DNA of 61,685 bases, taken from positions 1 to 61,685 of the forward strand of contig UCFC01000048.1 in the NCBI GenBank assembly GCA_900471515.1, read 5' to 3'. The translations under genes were made by a program, and so were the position numbers. A model generated the notes under the pieces. That model was given only the letters and a program-made list of their open reading frames with translations. It had not been told where the DNA came from and searched no databases. Each line of letters starts with the position of its first letter. Position 1 is the stretch's first letter. This stretch comes from Hyphomicrobiales bacterium. Its GTDB lineage: Bacteria > Pseudomonadota > Alphaproteobacteria > Rhizobiales > Rhizobiaceae. Shown here piece by piece: positions 39,927-48,095 of this stretch.

Positions 39927-42110
39927 GTGCAGGACCCGGACAACCCCGATAGTGGGACAGATAAACCCGAAGGCGGGCAAGGCAAGACGCCAGGCAGGCG
40001 GGAAGGCAAAAACCGCCACCTGCTGCTGCGCATCGATTCGTGGATCGATTCGACCGTCTGGAATGCCGGTTTTCGCGCCGCCGAGATCTGGGAAGACACG
40101 ACCATCTTCTTCCGCCGCTTCCGCATGCGCGGCTGGAAACGCGCGGTTTTCGAACTGGCCGGCGAAGGGCTGTCGCTGGGCGCGGTCGGCATGGTGCTGA
40201 TGCTGGCGCTCGCCCAGCCGGCCTTCGAGGCCACCAAGGAAGACTGGCGCAACCGCGGTGATTTCGCCGTCACCTTCCTCGACCGCTACGGCAATGTCAT
40301 CGGCCATCGCGGCGTCATCCACCAGAATTCCGTGCCGATCGACGAATTGCCGGATTCGCTGATCAAATCGGTGCTGGCGACCGAGGACCGGCGCTTCTTC
40401 GACCATTTCGGCATCGACGTAATCGGCCTCTTCCGCGCCATGGTGACGAACGCCCAGGCCGGCGAGGTCGTCCAGGGCGGCTCGACACTGACGCAGCAGC
40501 TTGCCAAGAACCTGTTCCTTTCCAACGAACGCTCGATCGACCGCAAGATCACCGAGGCCTTCCTGGCGCTGTGGCTGGAAGCCAACCTCTCCAAGAAGGA
40601 GATCCTCGCCACTTATCTCGACCGCGCCTATATGGGCGGCGGCACGTTCGGAGCGGCGGCGGCGGCGCAATTCTACTTCGGCAAGAACATTACCGACGTG
40701 AACCTTGCCGAATCCGCCATGCTGGCCGGCCTGTTCAAGGCGCCGGCCAAATATGCCCCGCATGTGAACCTGCCGGCAGCGCGCGCCCGCGCCAACGAGG
40801 TGCTGACCAATCTCGTGCAGAGCGGGCTGATGACCGAGGGACAGGTGATCGCCGCGCGGCGCAATCCCGCCACCGTCGTCGACCGCAACGAGGTGGAATC
40901 GCCCGACTTCTTCCTCGACTGGGCCTTCGACGAGGTGCAGCGCCTGTCGCCGCGCTTCCACCAGCGCTCGCTGATCGTGCGCACCACGATCGACATGGGC
41001 ATCCAGCAGGCGGCCGACGATTCCATCGAAACGTCGCTGCGCGAATATGGCGAGGCCTATCACGCCAAGCAGGGCGCGATGGTGATGATCGAGAACGGCG
41101 GCGCCGTGCGCGCCATGGTCGGCGGGCGCGACTACGGCGAGAGCCAGTTCAACCGGGCCACCAAGGCGCTGCGCCAGCCGGGCTCCTCCTTCAAAGTCTA
41201 TACCTATTCGGTGGCCATGGAGAGCGGCATGACGCCGAAGACGACGATCATCGACGCGCCGATCTCCTGGGGTAACTGGAGCCCGCACAATTACGAAAAC
41301 CGCTATGCCGGCCGCATCACGCTGGAAACCGCGATCGCCCAGTCGATCAACACGATCCCGGTGCGGCTCGCCAAGGAAAAGCTCGGCATCCAGCCGATCC
41401 GCGCCATGGCCAAGGCAATGGGCGTGGAAACGCCGATCCGCGACGACGTGACGATCCCGATCGGCACATCGGAAGTGACGGTGCTCGACCAGGCGACGGC
41501 CTATGCCGTGTTTCCGGCCGGCGGCTACCAGTCGCGCCGCCACGGCATCACGCAGATCCTCGATTACGACGGCGACATTCTCTACGATTTCGACCGTGAC
41601 GAGCCGCCCGCCCAGCGGGTGCTTTCCGAACAGGCCGATACCTACATGAACCAGATGCTGTCGCGCGTGCCCTATGTGGGTACGGCGCGCAAGGCCGCGC
41701 TCGACAACGGTATCCTCACCGCCGGCAAGACCGGCACGACACAGGCCTATCGCGACGCCTGGTTCGTCGGCTTCACCGGCAACTACACCTGCGCCGTCTG
41801 GTTCGGCAACGACGACTATACCTCGACCAACAACATGACCGGCGGCTCGCTGCCCGCCATGACCTTCAAGCGCGCCATGGACTATGCCCATCAGGGCGTG
41901 ACGCTGCGCGCCATTCCCGGCGTCGACAACCCGTTCCCCTCGGAAAAGGACGTCGCCAAGGCGCAGGCCAACAAGCCGAAGGACGGCGTGCCGACGCTGA
42001 TCCGCCCGCGCATGCTCTCCGTGCAATCGACGAACATCCTGAAAGGCATCGGCGAGAAGCTGAAGGATGCCGCGCCGCTCGAAATGCAGAAGGTGGCGAG
42101 CGCCGAGTAG
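39927..42110 (+). CDS. Class A penicillin-binding protein (PBP1-type)
   Basis: A 727-residue bifunctional peptidoglycan synthase. It has a cytosolic basic N-terminus and a TM helix (GLSLGAVGMVLMLALAQPAF). The GT51 glycosyltransferase has ATEDRRFFDHFGID, GGSTLTQQLAKNLFL, the RKITEAFLALWLE region, and YMGGGTFGAAAAAQFYFGK. The transpeptidase has the SSFK motif in QPGSSFKVYTYS, SIN in AQSINTIPV, and KTGTT. It adds strands and cross-links in the periplasm. The start is a GTG with weak ribosome site. No C-terminal extension beyond the transpeptidase domain. Confidence 0.9.
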   Translation: MQDPDNPDSGTDKPEGGQGKTPGRREGKNRHLLLRIDSWIDSTVWNAGFRAAEIWEDTTIFFRRFRMRGWKRAVFELAGEGLSLGAVGMVLMLALAQPAFEATKEDWRNRGDFAVTFLDRYGNVIGHRGVIHQNSVPIDELPDSLIKSVLATEDRRFFDHFGIDVIGLFRAMVTNAQAGEVVQGGSTLTQQLAKNLFLSNERSIDRKITEAFLALWLEANLSKKEILATYLDRAYMGGGTFGAAAAAQFYFGKNITDVNLAESAMLAGLFKAPAKYAPHVNLPAARARANEVLTNLVQSGLMTEGQVIAARRNPATVVDRNEVESPDFFLDWAFDEVQRLSPRFHQRSLIVRTTIDMGIQQAADDSIETSLREYGEAYHAKQGAMVMIENGGAVRAMVGGRDYGESQFNRATKALRQPGSSFKVYTYSVAMESGMTPKTTIIDAPISWGNWSPHNYENRYAGRITLETAIAQSINTIPVRLAKEKLGIQPIRAMAKAMGVETPIRDDVTIPIGTSEVTVLDQATAYAVFPAGGYQSRRHGITQILDYDGDILYDFDRDEPPAQRVLSEQADTYMNQMLSRVPYVGTARKAALDNGILTAGKTGTTQAYRDAWFVGFTGNYTCAVWFGNDDYTSTNNMTGGSLPAMTFKRAMDYAHQGVTLRAIPGVDNPFPSEKDVAKAQANKPKDGVPTLIRPRMLSVQSTNILKGIGEKLKDAAPLEMQKVASAE

Positions 42111-42114
42111 GGAT

Positions 42115-42136
42115 GCGGGCCGTTCAGGCGGCCCGC
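42115..42136. terminator. Hairpin between PBP and higA
   Basis: Inverted repeat GCGGGCC/GGCCCGC with an eight-base loop overlapping the higA stop, placed just after the PBP stop at 42110. No T-run. Confidence 0.45.
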
Positions 42137-42420
42137 GGGATGATCGTCGCCAGATCGCCGCCGATCTCGCGGCGCCTTTCCATCAGGTCGCAATCGGCCT
42201 GGAGGCCAAAATAGCGGGCCAGCCGAAGGTCGCTGTCGGCCGTGATGCTGCGCTTGCCCGGCACGATTTCATTGACACGGCGCGGCGACACGTGGATCGC
42301 GCGCGCCAGGGCGTTCTGGCTGAGGTTCAGCGGCTTCAGGAATTCCCCCAGCAGGATCTCGCCCGGATGGGGATTCGCAAGACGAGCGTCTTCAGTGGTG
42401 ATGATCGACGATTTCGACAT
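42124..42420 (-). CDS. higA: HigA-family antitoxin
   Basis: A 98-residue XRE-type antitoxin: HPGEILLGEFLKPLNLSQNALARAIHVSPRRVNEIVPGKRSITADSDLRLARYFG is the HigA helix-turn-helix signature. It overlaps the 3' end of the toxin gene by 29 bp, the normal toxin-first HigBA order. It neutralises HigB and likely represses the operon. The ATG is at 42420. Confidence 0.88.
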   Translation of the reverse strand: MSKSSIITTEDARLANPHPGEILLGEFLKPLNLSQNALARAIHVSPRRVNEIVPGKRSITADSDLRLARYFGLQADCDLMERRREIGGDLATIIPRAA

Positions 42421-42676
42421 GGTGGGCCGTCCCCTCTTCCCGGTTGAAGCAGATGCGCCATTGATCGTTGATGCGGATCGAAAACTGTCCGCGCCGGCTT
42501 CCCTTCGGGGCTTCCAGCCGATGTCCGGGCGGTATGCGCAGATCGTCCATCCGCCTCGCCTGATTGAGCAGGCGCCGCTTGCGCAGCGCAACGGCCTGGA
42601 TATCGGCCGGCAATTTCCGGCTTCTTGAGCCGCTCCGGATTCGTTCCGTCCCGGCGTCGGCGAAGCCCGCGATCAC
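42392..42676 (-). CDS. higB: HigB/RelE-family toxin
   Basis: A 94-residue RelE-fold mRNA interferase: MIAGFADAGTERIRSGS, LRKRRLLNQARRMDDLRIPPGHRLEAPKGSRRGQFSIRINDQWRICF, and a terminal EIVDHHH. The basic and aromatic residues of the ribosome-dependent RNase site (RINDQWRICF) are present. It starts with GTG at 42676, and an inverted repeat directly upstream is a likely operator. Confidence 0.87.
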   Translation of the reverse strand: MIAGFADAGTERIRSGSRSRKLPADIQAVALRKRRLLNQARRMDDLRIPPGHRLEAPKGSRRGQFSIRINDQWRICFNREEGTAHHVEIVDHHH

Positions 42677-42683
42677 GGGTGTT

Positions 42684-42719
42684 TACAACGCCCGGCGTCA
42701 TATGAAGCAAGGCGTTGTA
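42684..42719. promoter_or_regulatory. Candidate higBA operator
   Basis: Perfect 9-bp inverted arms TACAACGCC (42684-42692) and GGCGTTGTA (42711-42719) with an 18-bp spacer, 8-43 bp upstream of higB. Suits autorepression by HigA. Confidence 0.5.
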
Positions 42720-42826
42720 GCCTTTTGCGCCGGGGACACATCGCCTCACGGCATTCCACCCTGCCAGAATCAGTGATAACCCTTTCAACTGATTTGATCT
42801 TCAAGTTTGATCTTCAAGGGCGCAAG

Positions 42827-43414
42827 GTGTTTCGGTTTCCCCTTTTCATCCTGGTCACGCTGATCGTCGCCTTCGGCGGCGGCATCATGATCTCGCTTTA
42901 CGCGCTGGATGCGACGCAAGGGTTCGGGGCGATCAAGCTCGGCGCCTGGGAGGCCTTTCCGGAACTCCAGACCGTCGATGCGGACCCCTATGCGAAATCG
43001 CACCGGGCGCGCGCCGGCAAGCTGCTCTACGGCAGCGCCGAGGGCCTGACCTTTACCGCCAGCGTGGACGACAGCGGCGAGCGGCTGAACGCCGCCTGCC
43101 GCTACCGCATCGTCGGCCAGACGCCGCCGGCGCGCCTGTGGACGCTGTTTACCGCCGACAATTCCGGCAACCCCGCCTCGCTGCAGCAGACCCTGCCGGC
43201 AGCGCTGAATTCGTGGACGGTGTTGCGCCAGCCGGACAGCAGCTTCACCATCGACATCGCCACGCGCGCGGCACCCGGCAACTGGCTGGCGCTGCCGCAG
43301 GCCGGCACGTTCCGGCTGGTGCTGACGCTGTTCGACACGCCGACGGCCGGCAGTTCCGGCGTGATCGACCTTTCCATGCCGAAGCTGACCAAGATCGGGT
43401 GCGGCAATGCTTAG
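42827..43414 (+). CDS. DUF1214-domain membrane-anchored protein
   Basis: A 195-residue protein with an N-terminal signal anchor (FRFPLFILVTLIVAFGGGIM) and a DUF1214 domain outside the membrane (CRYRIVGQTPPARLWTLFTAD, TFRLVLTLFDTP). The upstream reading frame is open to 42725. I chose the GTG at 42827 because it follows AAGGG and leaves a short n-region; GTG 42773 is an alternative. It overlaps the DUF1254 gene by 8 bp. The DUF1214 and DUF1254 domains usually occur together in one protein; here they are two coupled genes. Function unknown. Confidence 0.75.
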   Translation: MFRFPLFILVTLIVAFGGGIMISLYALDATQGFGAIKLGAWEAFPELQTVDADPYAKSHRARAGKLLYGSAEGLTFTASVDDSGERLNAACRYRIVGQTPPARLWTLFTADNSGNPASLQQTLPAALNSWTVLRQPDSSFTIDIATRAAPGNWLALPQAGTFRLVLTLFDTPTAGSSGVIDLSMPKLTKIGCGNA

Positions 43415-43955
43415 GCTGTTCTTCGCGCTGCTGGCCGGGCTTTTCGGGGCGGCACTGCTGCATCTCGTCATCATTCTGGCGCTGCCGCACTTCACCGGGC
43501 GCGACGCGGCGACGCGGGTGGAGGCGGAAGGCGATCCGAACAATTTCTACCTGCTGACCGGCCGCTACGACGAGGCTGGGCTTGCCAACGGCGATCCTTT
43601 CGTGCGCACCGCCGTCTGCTCCTTCGATGTCGGCGAGGCGCCGGTGCATTTCACCGCCAAGGGCAACGTGCCCTTCTGGTCGATCGCCATCTACGACAGC
43701 GCCTCCAACGAGGTCTTCAGCATGAACGACCGCACCTCCGTCGGCGGCGCGCTCGACGTCGTGGCGGCTGGCCCGATCCAGCTGACGGACCTGCGCAAGA
43801 ACCTGCCGCAGGACCTGCAGCAGACGATCATGGTGGAGATGACGCATCCCGAAGGTTATGCGGTGCTGCGCACGCTGGCGCCGCAGGCAAGCTTCGACGA
43901 AGCCGCGCGCGCTTTCCTCACGGGGGCGGGCTGCGACGAACTCGACGTCCGCTAG
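43407..43955 (+). CDS. DUF1254-domain membrane-anchored protein
   Basis: A 182-residue protein with an N-terminal membrane segment (LFFALLAGLFGAALLHLVIILAL) and an extracytoplasmic DUF1254-type region (DPFVRTAVCSFDVGEAPVHFTAKG, PFWSIAIYDSASNEVFSMND). It is the coupled partner of the preceding DUF1214 gene (8-bp overlap). Role unknown; the pair probably forms one envelope complex. Confidence 0.75.
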   Translation: MLRLFFALLAGLFGAALLHLVIILALPHFTGRDAATRVEAEGDPNNFYLLTGRYDEAGLANGDPFVRTAVCSFDVGEAPVHFTAKGNVPFWSIAIYDSASNEVFSMNDRTSVGGALDVVAAGPIQLTDLRKNLPQDLQQTIMVEMTHPEGYAVLRTLAPQASFDEAARAFLTGAGCDELDVR

Positions 43956-44037
43956 ACGCCATAAGGATCAAGGCATGACCGCCCCGCTATCGCACCGGAT
44001 GCGCCAAAGCGGGGCCGCCGAAATTCAGAACCGGAGT

Positions 44038-44436
44038 TCAGCGGTTTTCGAAACGGGCCTTGGCCGGTTCAGTCGCCGGCATGTAGAGGCTGACCAGCGT
44101 TCCCTCCGGATCGCGCAGCTGGAAGGTCTGGTTGCCCCAGGGCAAGAGCTTCGGCGGGTGGACAATCTCGACAAGTCCCTTCAGCCTTTCGAATTCCGCC
44201 TCCAGATCTGCCACCTGCAACTCGATGATGGCGGTGCGGTTGGCGCCTGGCTCGGCCGTCCCCTCCTGGAAAAGAGCGACGGTCTCCGCGCTGCCAATGG
44301 CGAGGGTCGCGGATGGCGTCACGATCTCGGCGAAGACGGGGGCCAACCAGTCGGCCGTTAGACCCGTGAGCATTTCGTAGAAGGCGACTAGGCGGTTGAC
44401 GTCCTGCGCGATGAGGCGAAGAGAGGCGAATTTCAT
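44038..44436 (-). CDS. VOC-superfamily protein
   Basis: A 132-residue glyoxalase-like protein: MKFASLRLIAQDVNRLVAFYEMLTG, RTAIIELQVADLEAEFERLKG, and the end WGNQTFQLRDPEGTLVSLYMP. It may isomerise or cleave a small substrate or confer resistance by binding. It is divergent from a WYL-domain regulator, which likely controls it. Codon usage is less GC-skewed than in flanking core genes, hinting at later acquisition. Confidence 0.8.
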   Translation of the reverse strand: MKFASLRLIAQDVNRLVAFYEMLTGLTADWLAPVFAEIVTPSATLAIGSAETVALFQEGTAEPGANRTAIIELQVADLEAEFERLKGLVEIVHPPKLLPWGNQTFQLRDPEGTLVSLYMPATEPAKARFENR

Positions 44437-44489
44437 TTTGGTCTCCTGTTTCGACCCGATCGATGATCGGAGCAGGAGCCTTGTAGGTG

Positions 44490-44513
44490 AATGCTGCTGC
44501 CAGCATTATGGCA
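44490..44513. promoter_or_regulatory. Overlapping inverted repeats in the VOC/WYL divergent promoter
   Basis: AATGCT/AGCATT (44490-44507, 6-bp spacer) and TGCCA/TGGCA (44498-44513, 6-bp spacer) overlap in the 91-bp region between the two genes. Candidate operator of the WYL regulator. Confidence 0.4.
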
Positions 44514-44527
44514 ACAGGAGTCAATGA

Positions 44528-45250
44528 ATGCGCAGCGCCGACCGTCTTTTTCAGATCATCCAAATCCTGCGCCGCACATCGCGGCCGATCACGGCTGCGG
44601 CCATCGCGGCCGAGATCGAGGTGTCGCGGCGCACGGTCTACCGGGATATTGCCGAATTGATCGGCCAGAGGGTTCCGATACAAGGGGAAGCGGGCCTGGG
44701 ATACCTGCTGGCGGACGACTATGAGATGCCACCGTTGGCGCTGAGCCCGGAAGAGGCCGAGGCGCTCGCGCTCGGGGGGCAATGGGTCGCTCAGCATCCG
44801 GATCAGGCACTTGCCCGACTAGCGCAGGACGCCTTGTCGAAGATCCGGTTTGCATTGCCTGAAGGCAGCCGTTTCGTGCTGGAACAGCCGACGCTGGGCA
44901 TACGTCCCGTCGACACCGCCCATCAGGAGAAGCTGGATACAACGCCGGTGCGAGATGCGCTTCGGCGGGGACGCGTACTGGCCTTCACCTACCGCACGCT
45001 TGAAGGCGCGGCCAGTCAGCGCTGCGTCTGGCCGATCCTTCTAGGCTACGATGACGTACATTGCCTGCTGATCGCCTGGTGCGAACGGCGCGAAGCCATC
45101 CGCCATTTCCGCGTCGAACGCATGTCCGACATCAGGGTTCTGGAGCGCAAACCGCCACGGCGTCGTCACGAACTGCTGCGGATATGGGAGGAGATGAGGC
45201 GCCGCGTCACGACCGATCTGGCGGCCACGCAGCCCGACGAGCCAGAGTGA
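44528..45250 (+). CDS. YafY-type HTH-WYL transcription regulator
   Basis: A 240-residue regulator: N-terminal winged helix RLFQIIQILRRTSRPITAAAIAAEIEVSRRTVYRDIAEL (about 6-44) and a C-terminal WYL-like ligand domain (RRGRVLAFTYRTLEG, RCVWPILLGYDDVHCLLIAWCERREAIRHFRVERM). It is divergent from the VOC gene, a frequent pairing. The ligand is unknown. Confidence 0.84.
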   Translation: MRSADRLFQIIQILRRTSRPITAAAIAAEIEVSRRTVYRDIAELIGQRVPIQGEAGLGYLLADDYEMPPLALSPEEAEALALGGQWVAQHPDQALARLAQDALSKIRFALPEGSRFVLEQPTLGIRPVDTAHQEKLDTTPVRDALRRGRVLAFTYRTLEGAASQRCVWPILLGYDDVHCLLIAWCERREAIRHFRVERMSDIRVLERKPPRRRHELLRIWEEMRRRVTTDLAATQPDEPE

Positions 45251-45369
45251 TCCCAACTCTCTCGTACATGCGGTTCTGCGCGGTCAGAACAATTGGCGCA
45301 GGTGTCCGTTGCTCCCGCGTGCAATGGTTTGGCTCGCGAATTCGTGCATCGTGGATGCGCCGCGCGGCG

Positions 45370-45789
45370 TCACGTTGCTTTGACGTTATCTTCCGCAGCC
45401 AGTTCGCCCTGATCGTAGATTCGCCTGCATTCCTCGATGCGCGGCAGATTATCCCATATCCAGGTGTTGACGCCCTCGAGTACCCGCAACAGTTCCGCGC
45501 CCATATCGGTCAATTCATATTCAACGCGCGGGGGTACCTCGGGAAAGTAGTGGCGCGTCACCAGCCCGTCTCGCTCAAGGTTCCGCAGGCTGAGGGTCAA
45601 CATACGCTGGGTGATCCCGTCGATCGCCGACTGGAGAGCCGAGAAGCGAAGCCTTCGCCCGCTGGCGAGCGACAGATGCCAGATCACTTGAGCGGTCCAT
45701 TTGTCACCCAGTTTTGCGCAAATGCCGTTGGCCGGATACGGCTTGAAGCGACGGCCGTCATTTGTCTCGTTTCTTGTATTGCTGACCAT
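45370..45789 (-). CDS. HxlR-family regulator
   Basis: A 139-residue HxlR winged-helix protein: GDKWTAQVIWHLSLASGRRLRFSALQSAIDGITQRMLTLSLRNLERDGLVTRHYFPEVPPRVEYELTDMG is the complete family domain. I use the ATG at 45789 with GGAGAAG upstream; the frame also opens at 45810. It is divergent from an NmrA-like gene, a standard HxlR/redox enzyme pairing, so it probably regulates it. Confidence 0.84.
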   Translation of the reverse strand: MVSNTRNETNDGRRFKPYPANGICAKLGDKWTAQVIWHLSLASGRRLRFSALQSAIDGITQRMLTLSLRNLERDGLVTRHYFPEVPPRVEYELTDMGAELLRVLEGVNTWIWDNLPRIEECRRIYDQGELAAEDNVKAT

Positions 45790-45899
45790 CGTCTTCTCCA
45801 AAACATACATCTTTGTGCCCGAGGCTCAGGAATGTGCCGTCTTCCGGCCTGGCGAAAACCGTATATATGGATAGCCCTTGTTCAACACGAGGGCATCCC

Positions 45900-46793
45900 A
45901 TGTCACATGATCGACTTCCAATTCTGGTCTTCGGCGCCACCGGCCGGCAGGGCGGATCCGTTGCCAGGGCATTACTGAAAGCCGGATGGCCTGTCCGAGC
46001 CCTTGTGCCCGATCCTTCAAAGCCCGCGTCGCTTGCCCTGCAGCAAGCCGGTGCGGAACTGGTGCGCGGGTCATTCGAAGAGACGGCGACAATCGAGGAC
46101 GCGATGAAGGGCATGTTTGGCGTCTTCAGCGTGCTGCCTGGCAATCTGTCGGCGGAAGACGAGGTCCGTTACGGAAAGACCATCGCCGATCTGGCCGCAA
46201 GGAGCCGGATCGATCACTTCATCTATTCCTCGGGCGCGAGCGCCGGTGACAAATTGACGGGCGTTCCGCGCTTCGATGCCAAGCCGCGTATCGAGGAGCA
46301 TATCCGTAAGCTGCCGCTCGCCGCCACCATTGTCCGACCGATGATCTTCATGGAAATGCTCGTTCGGCCCGGCTTCGGGCTTGAGGATCGACGGCTGCTC
46401 TCCCTGGTCCGGCCGGATCACGCAATACAGCTGATCGCGGTGGAAGATATAGGGAAAATTGTTGCGGCGACTTTCGCGGATACGGCCCGGTTTGGTGGCG
46501 TGACCATGAAAATTGCCGGCGACAGATTGACCGGCCACGATTTGGCCGCCGCCTTCACCGAGGTTGCCGGCGAACCCATCGTTTATGCCCGGTTTGCGGA
46601 TGATGTCCTGGCCGCTAATGCCGACCTGGCGCAGATGGCTTCGAGCCTGGAAGACGGTCCGCTTGCCGAGCGCGTCGATTTGAACCTCATGCGCGCACTC
46701 AATCCGGAACTCCTCTCGTTCCGGTCCTGGCTTGCCGGCAGCGGCCGGGCCGCGCTCCGTGCCGTGCTGCGGAAGCCTGGCGCGGCCGTGTAG
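45900..46793 (+). CDS. NmrA-family NAD(P)-binding protein
   Basis: A 297-residue NmrA/HSCARG-like atypical SDR: LVFGATGRQGGSVARALL (NAD(P) loop), VRGSFEETATIEDAMKGMFGVFSVLP, and HFIYSSGASAGD. It lacks a Y-x-x-x-K pair, as usual for redox-sensing NmrA proteins. ATG 45900 follows GAGGG; the frame opens earlier at 45813 inside the promoter. Partner of the divergent HxlR regulator. Confidence 0.82.
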   Translation: MSHDRLPILVFGATGRQGGSVARALLKAGWPVRALVPDPSKPASLALQQAGAELVRGSFEETATIEDAMKGMFGVFSVLPGNLSAEDEVRYGKTIADLAARSRIDHFIYSSGASAGDKLTGVPRFDAKPRIEEHIRKLPLAATIVRPMIFMEMLVRPGFGLEDRRLLSLVRPDHAIQLIAVEDIGKIVAATFADTARFGGVTMKIAGDRLTGHDLAAAFTEVAGEPIVYARFADDVLAANADLAQMASSLEDGPLAERVDLNLMRALNPELLSFRSWLAGSGRAALRAVLRKPGAAV

Positions 46794-46883
46794 AACCTGT
46801 CCCACAGTGCCTCTCTCTCCGAGCCGGCGACGACAATGCGCCGCCAAAGGCCGGGGTCAAACACCTAGGGTTGTTTTCGTGTC

Positions 46884-47054
46884 TTACTTGTTCTTGACGC
46901 GCGGCGCAGAATGCGCCGGTTTCTTGTCGGACGTTTCGGCGATCCGTTCGTAACGAACGCCGGTGAACCAGAGGATTTTTGCTTCGCCGGGCTCCTTGCC
47001 CGTGCGGCGCGGCTCCTCACGCAGCCGATCCGCCAATGCGACTACAATTGCCAT
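46884..47054 (-). CDS. Small conserved basic protein (56 aa)
   Basis: A 56-residue protein, MAIVVALADRLREEPRRTG at the start and EAKILWFTGVRYERI in the middle, with a basic tail. I recall similar short ORFs carrying this TGVRYER motif in rhizobial genomes but know no function. ATG 47054 has GGAG seven bases upstream; another ATG four codons earlier (47066) lacks one. Confidence 0.5.
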   Translation of the reverse strand: MAIVVALADRLREEPRRTGKEPGEAKILWFTGVRYERIAETSDKKPAHSAPRVKNK

Positions 47055-47597
47055 TCTCGTCTCCATGCACTGCCCGAGACGGATGAACTTGCGATGGATT
47101 TCACCCTGCCCGCCATGCTGCGGGCCAGCGCGTCCTCAGGCGCCGGGTGGACCGGACCGAGGGCATTCGCGCCTTTCTCACGGCACCTGACTGAAATACC
47201 GTGATGCTGCGGAGCTTCCACGATCCGTATTCTCCAAATCGCGTCGTTCCTGTCCGAATTGAGACACACGACCGTTAACAGATTACTAATATTCAGCCAC
47301 TGCTCTCAGCAGTCTGCTCGACGCTGAGATAACGCGCAGAACAGTTGTTTGGTTTCAGTCGCGGCCAAGAAAAGAAGGGCCGCAAGGGGCCGGATAAAAT
47401 TAGAAACAATTCATATAGTTAATCGCACATACCCGCAGAATCGGCGGCTGCGGGGCCACTGTTGCAAATATACGTCACAAAAATATTAATTGCGGCGGGG
47501 GCGGCTGCGTGTATTCTGCCCCCATCGGCCGAAAGTTTTCAGGCGTCGGCCGCTTGGGAGATCATACGCGCTCTTGCCGTCGGACGGAGAGCAACCC
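47055..47597. other. Intergenic stretch without recognised gene
   Basis: This 543-bp stretch is locally AT-rich between about 47260 and 47500, with TTAA half-sites (GTTAAC near 47274, GTTAAT near 47420). It has no convincing ORF, hairpin or repeat. It probably holds the promoter of the 47598 gene. Confidence 0.5.
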
Positions 47598-47804
47598 ATG
47601 CCCTTTCTGTATAGTTCCGCATTCACGCCGGAAGATCTGGATGTATTGCGCGGCGCGCTGGATGCGTGGTGCGCGGAAAAACATATCGACATCGGAAGCG
47701 TCGAAGCGCAGTTCGCCGCCTCGACCGCACTCGACCTTTACGAATCGGGCCACGACAGTCACGACAAGCTGCTGTCGGCGCTGAGGGGCCGCAAGGGTCT
47801 CTAG
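47598..47804 (+). CDS. Small conserved hypothetical protein (68 aa)
   Basis: A 68-residue acidic cytosolic protein: PFLYSSAFTPEDLDVLRGALDAWCAEKHIDIGS, FAASTALDLYESGHDSHDKLLSALRG. It looks like a helical bundle. GGAGAG lies nine bases before ATG 47598; the frame opens earlier without a site. Not recognised functionally. Confidence 0.6.
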   Translation: MPFLYSSAFTPEDLDVLRGALDAWCAEKHIDIGSVEAQFAASTALDLYESGHDSHDKLLSALRGRKGL

Positions 47805-48095
47805 ATTCTTCGCCGGCTATTTATCCACATGGCTGATTGACGCAAATCGCCCCACTTTCGGGGTGCGCGGATTTATTTTGCCGGCTTACCAAGTCGCGAC
47901 ACGCGAAACGTGTATAATTCTGTTGCATTTTAATAGAATCTTCAGCATGCATTAACCCTGCCGGTGTAGGATTTGTTCATAACCGTATGGTCTGACGCGC
48001 GTCCCGCCAGCGCTTGTCGGCCCACGGTTTCCCGCTCGTTCTGCGTTTTTCAGGGTGTTCGTGTGCGTGACCGGTTTCGAGACCTAGAAGGCCCC

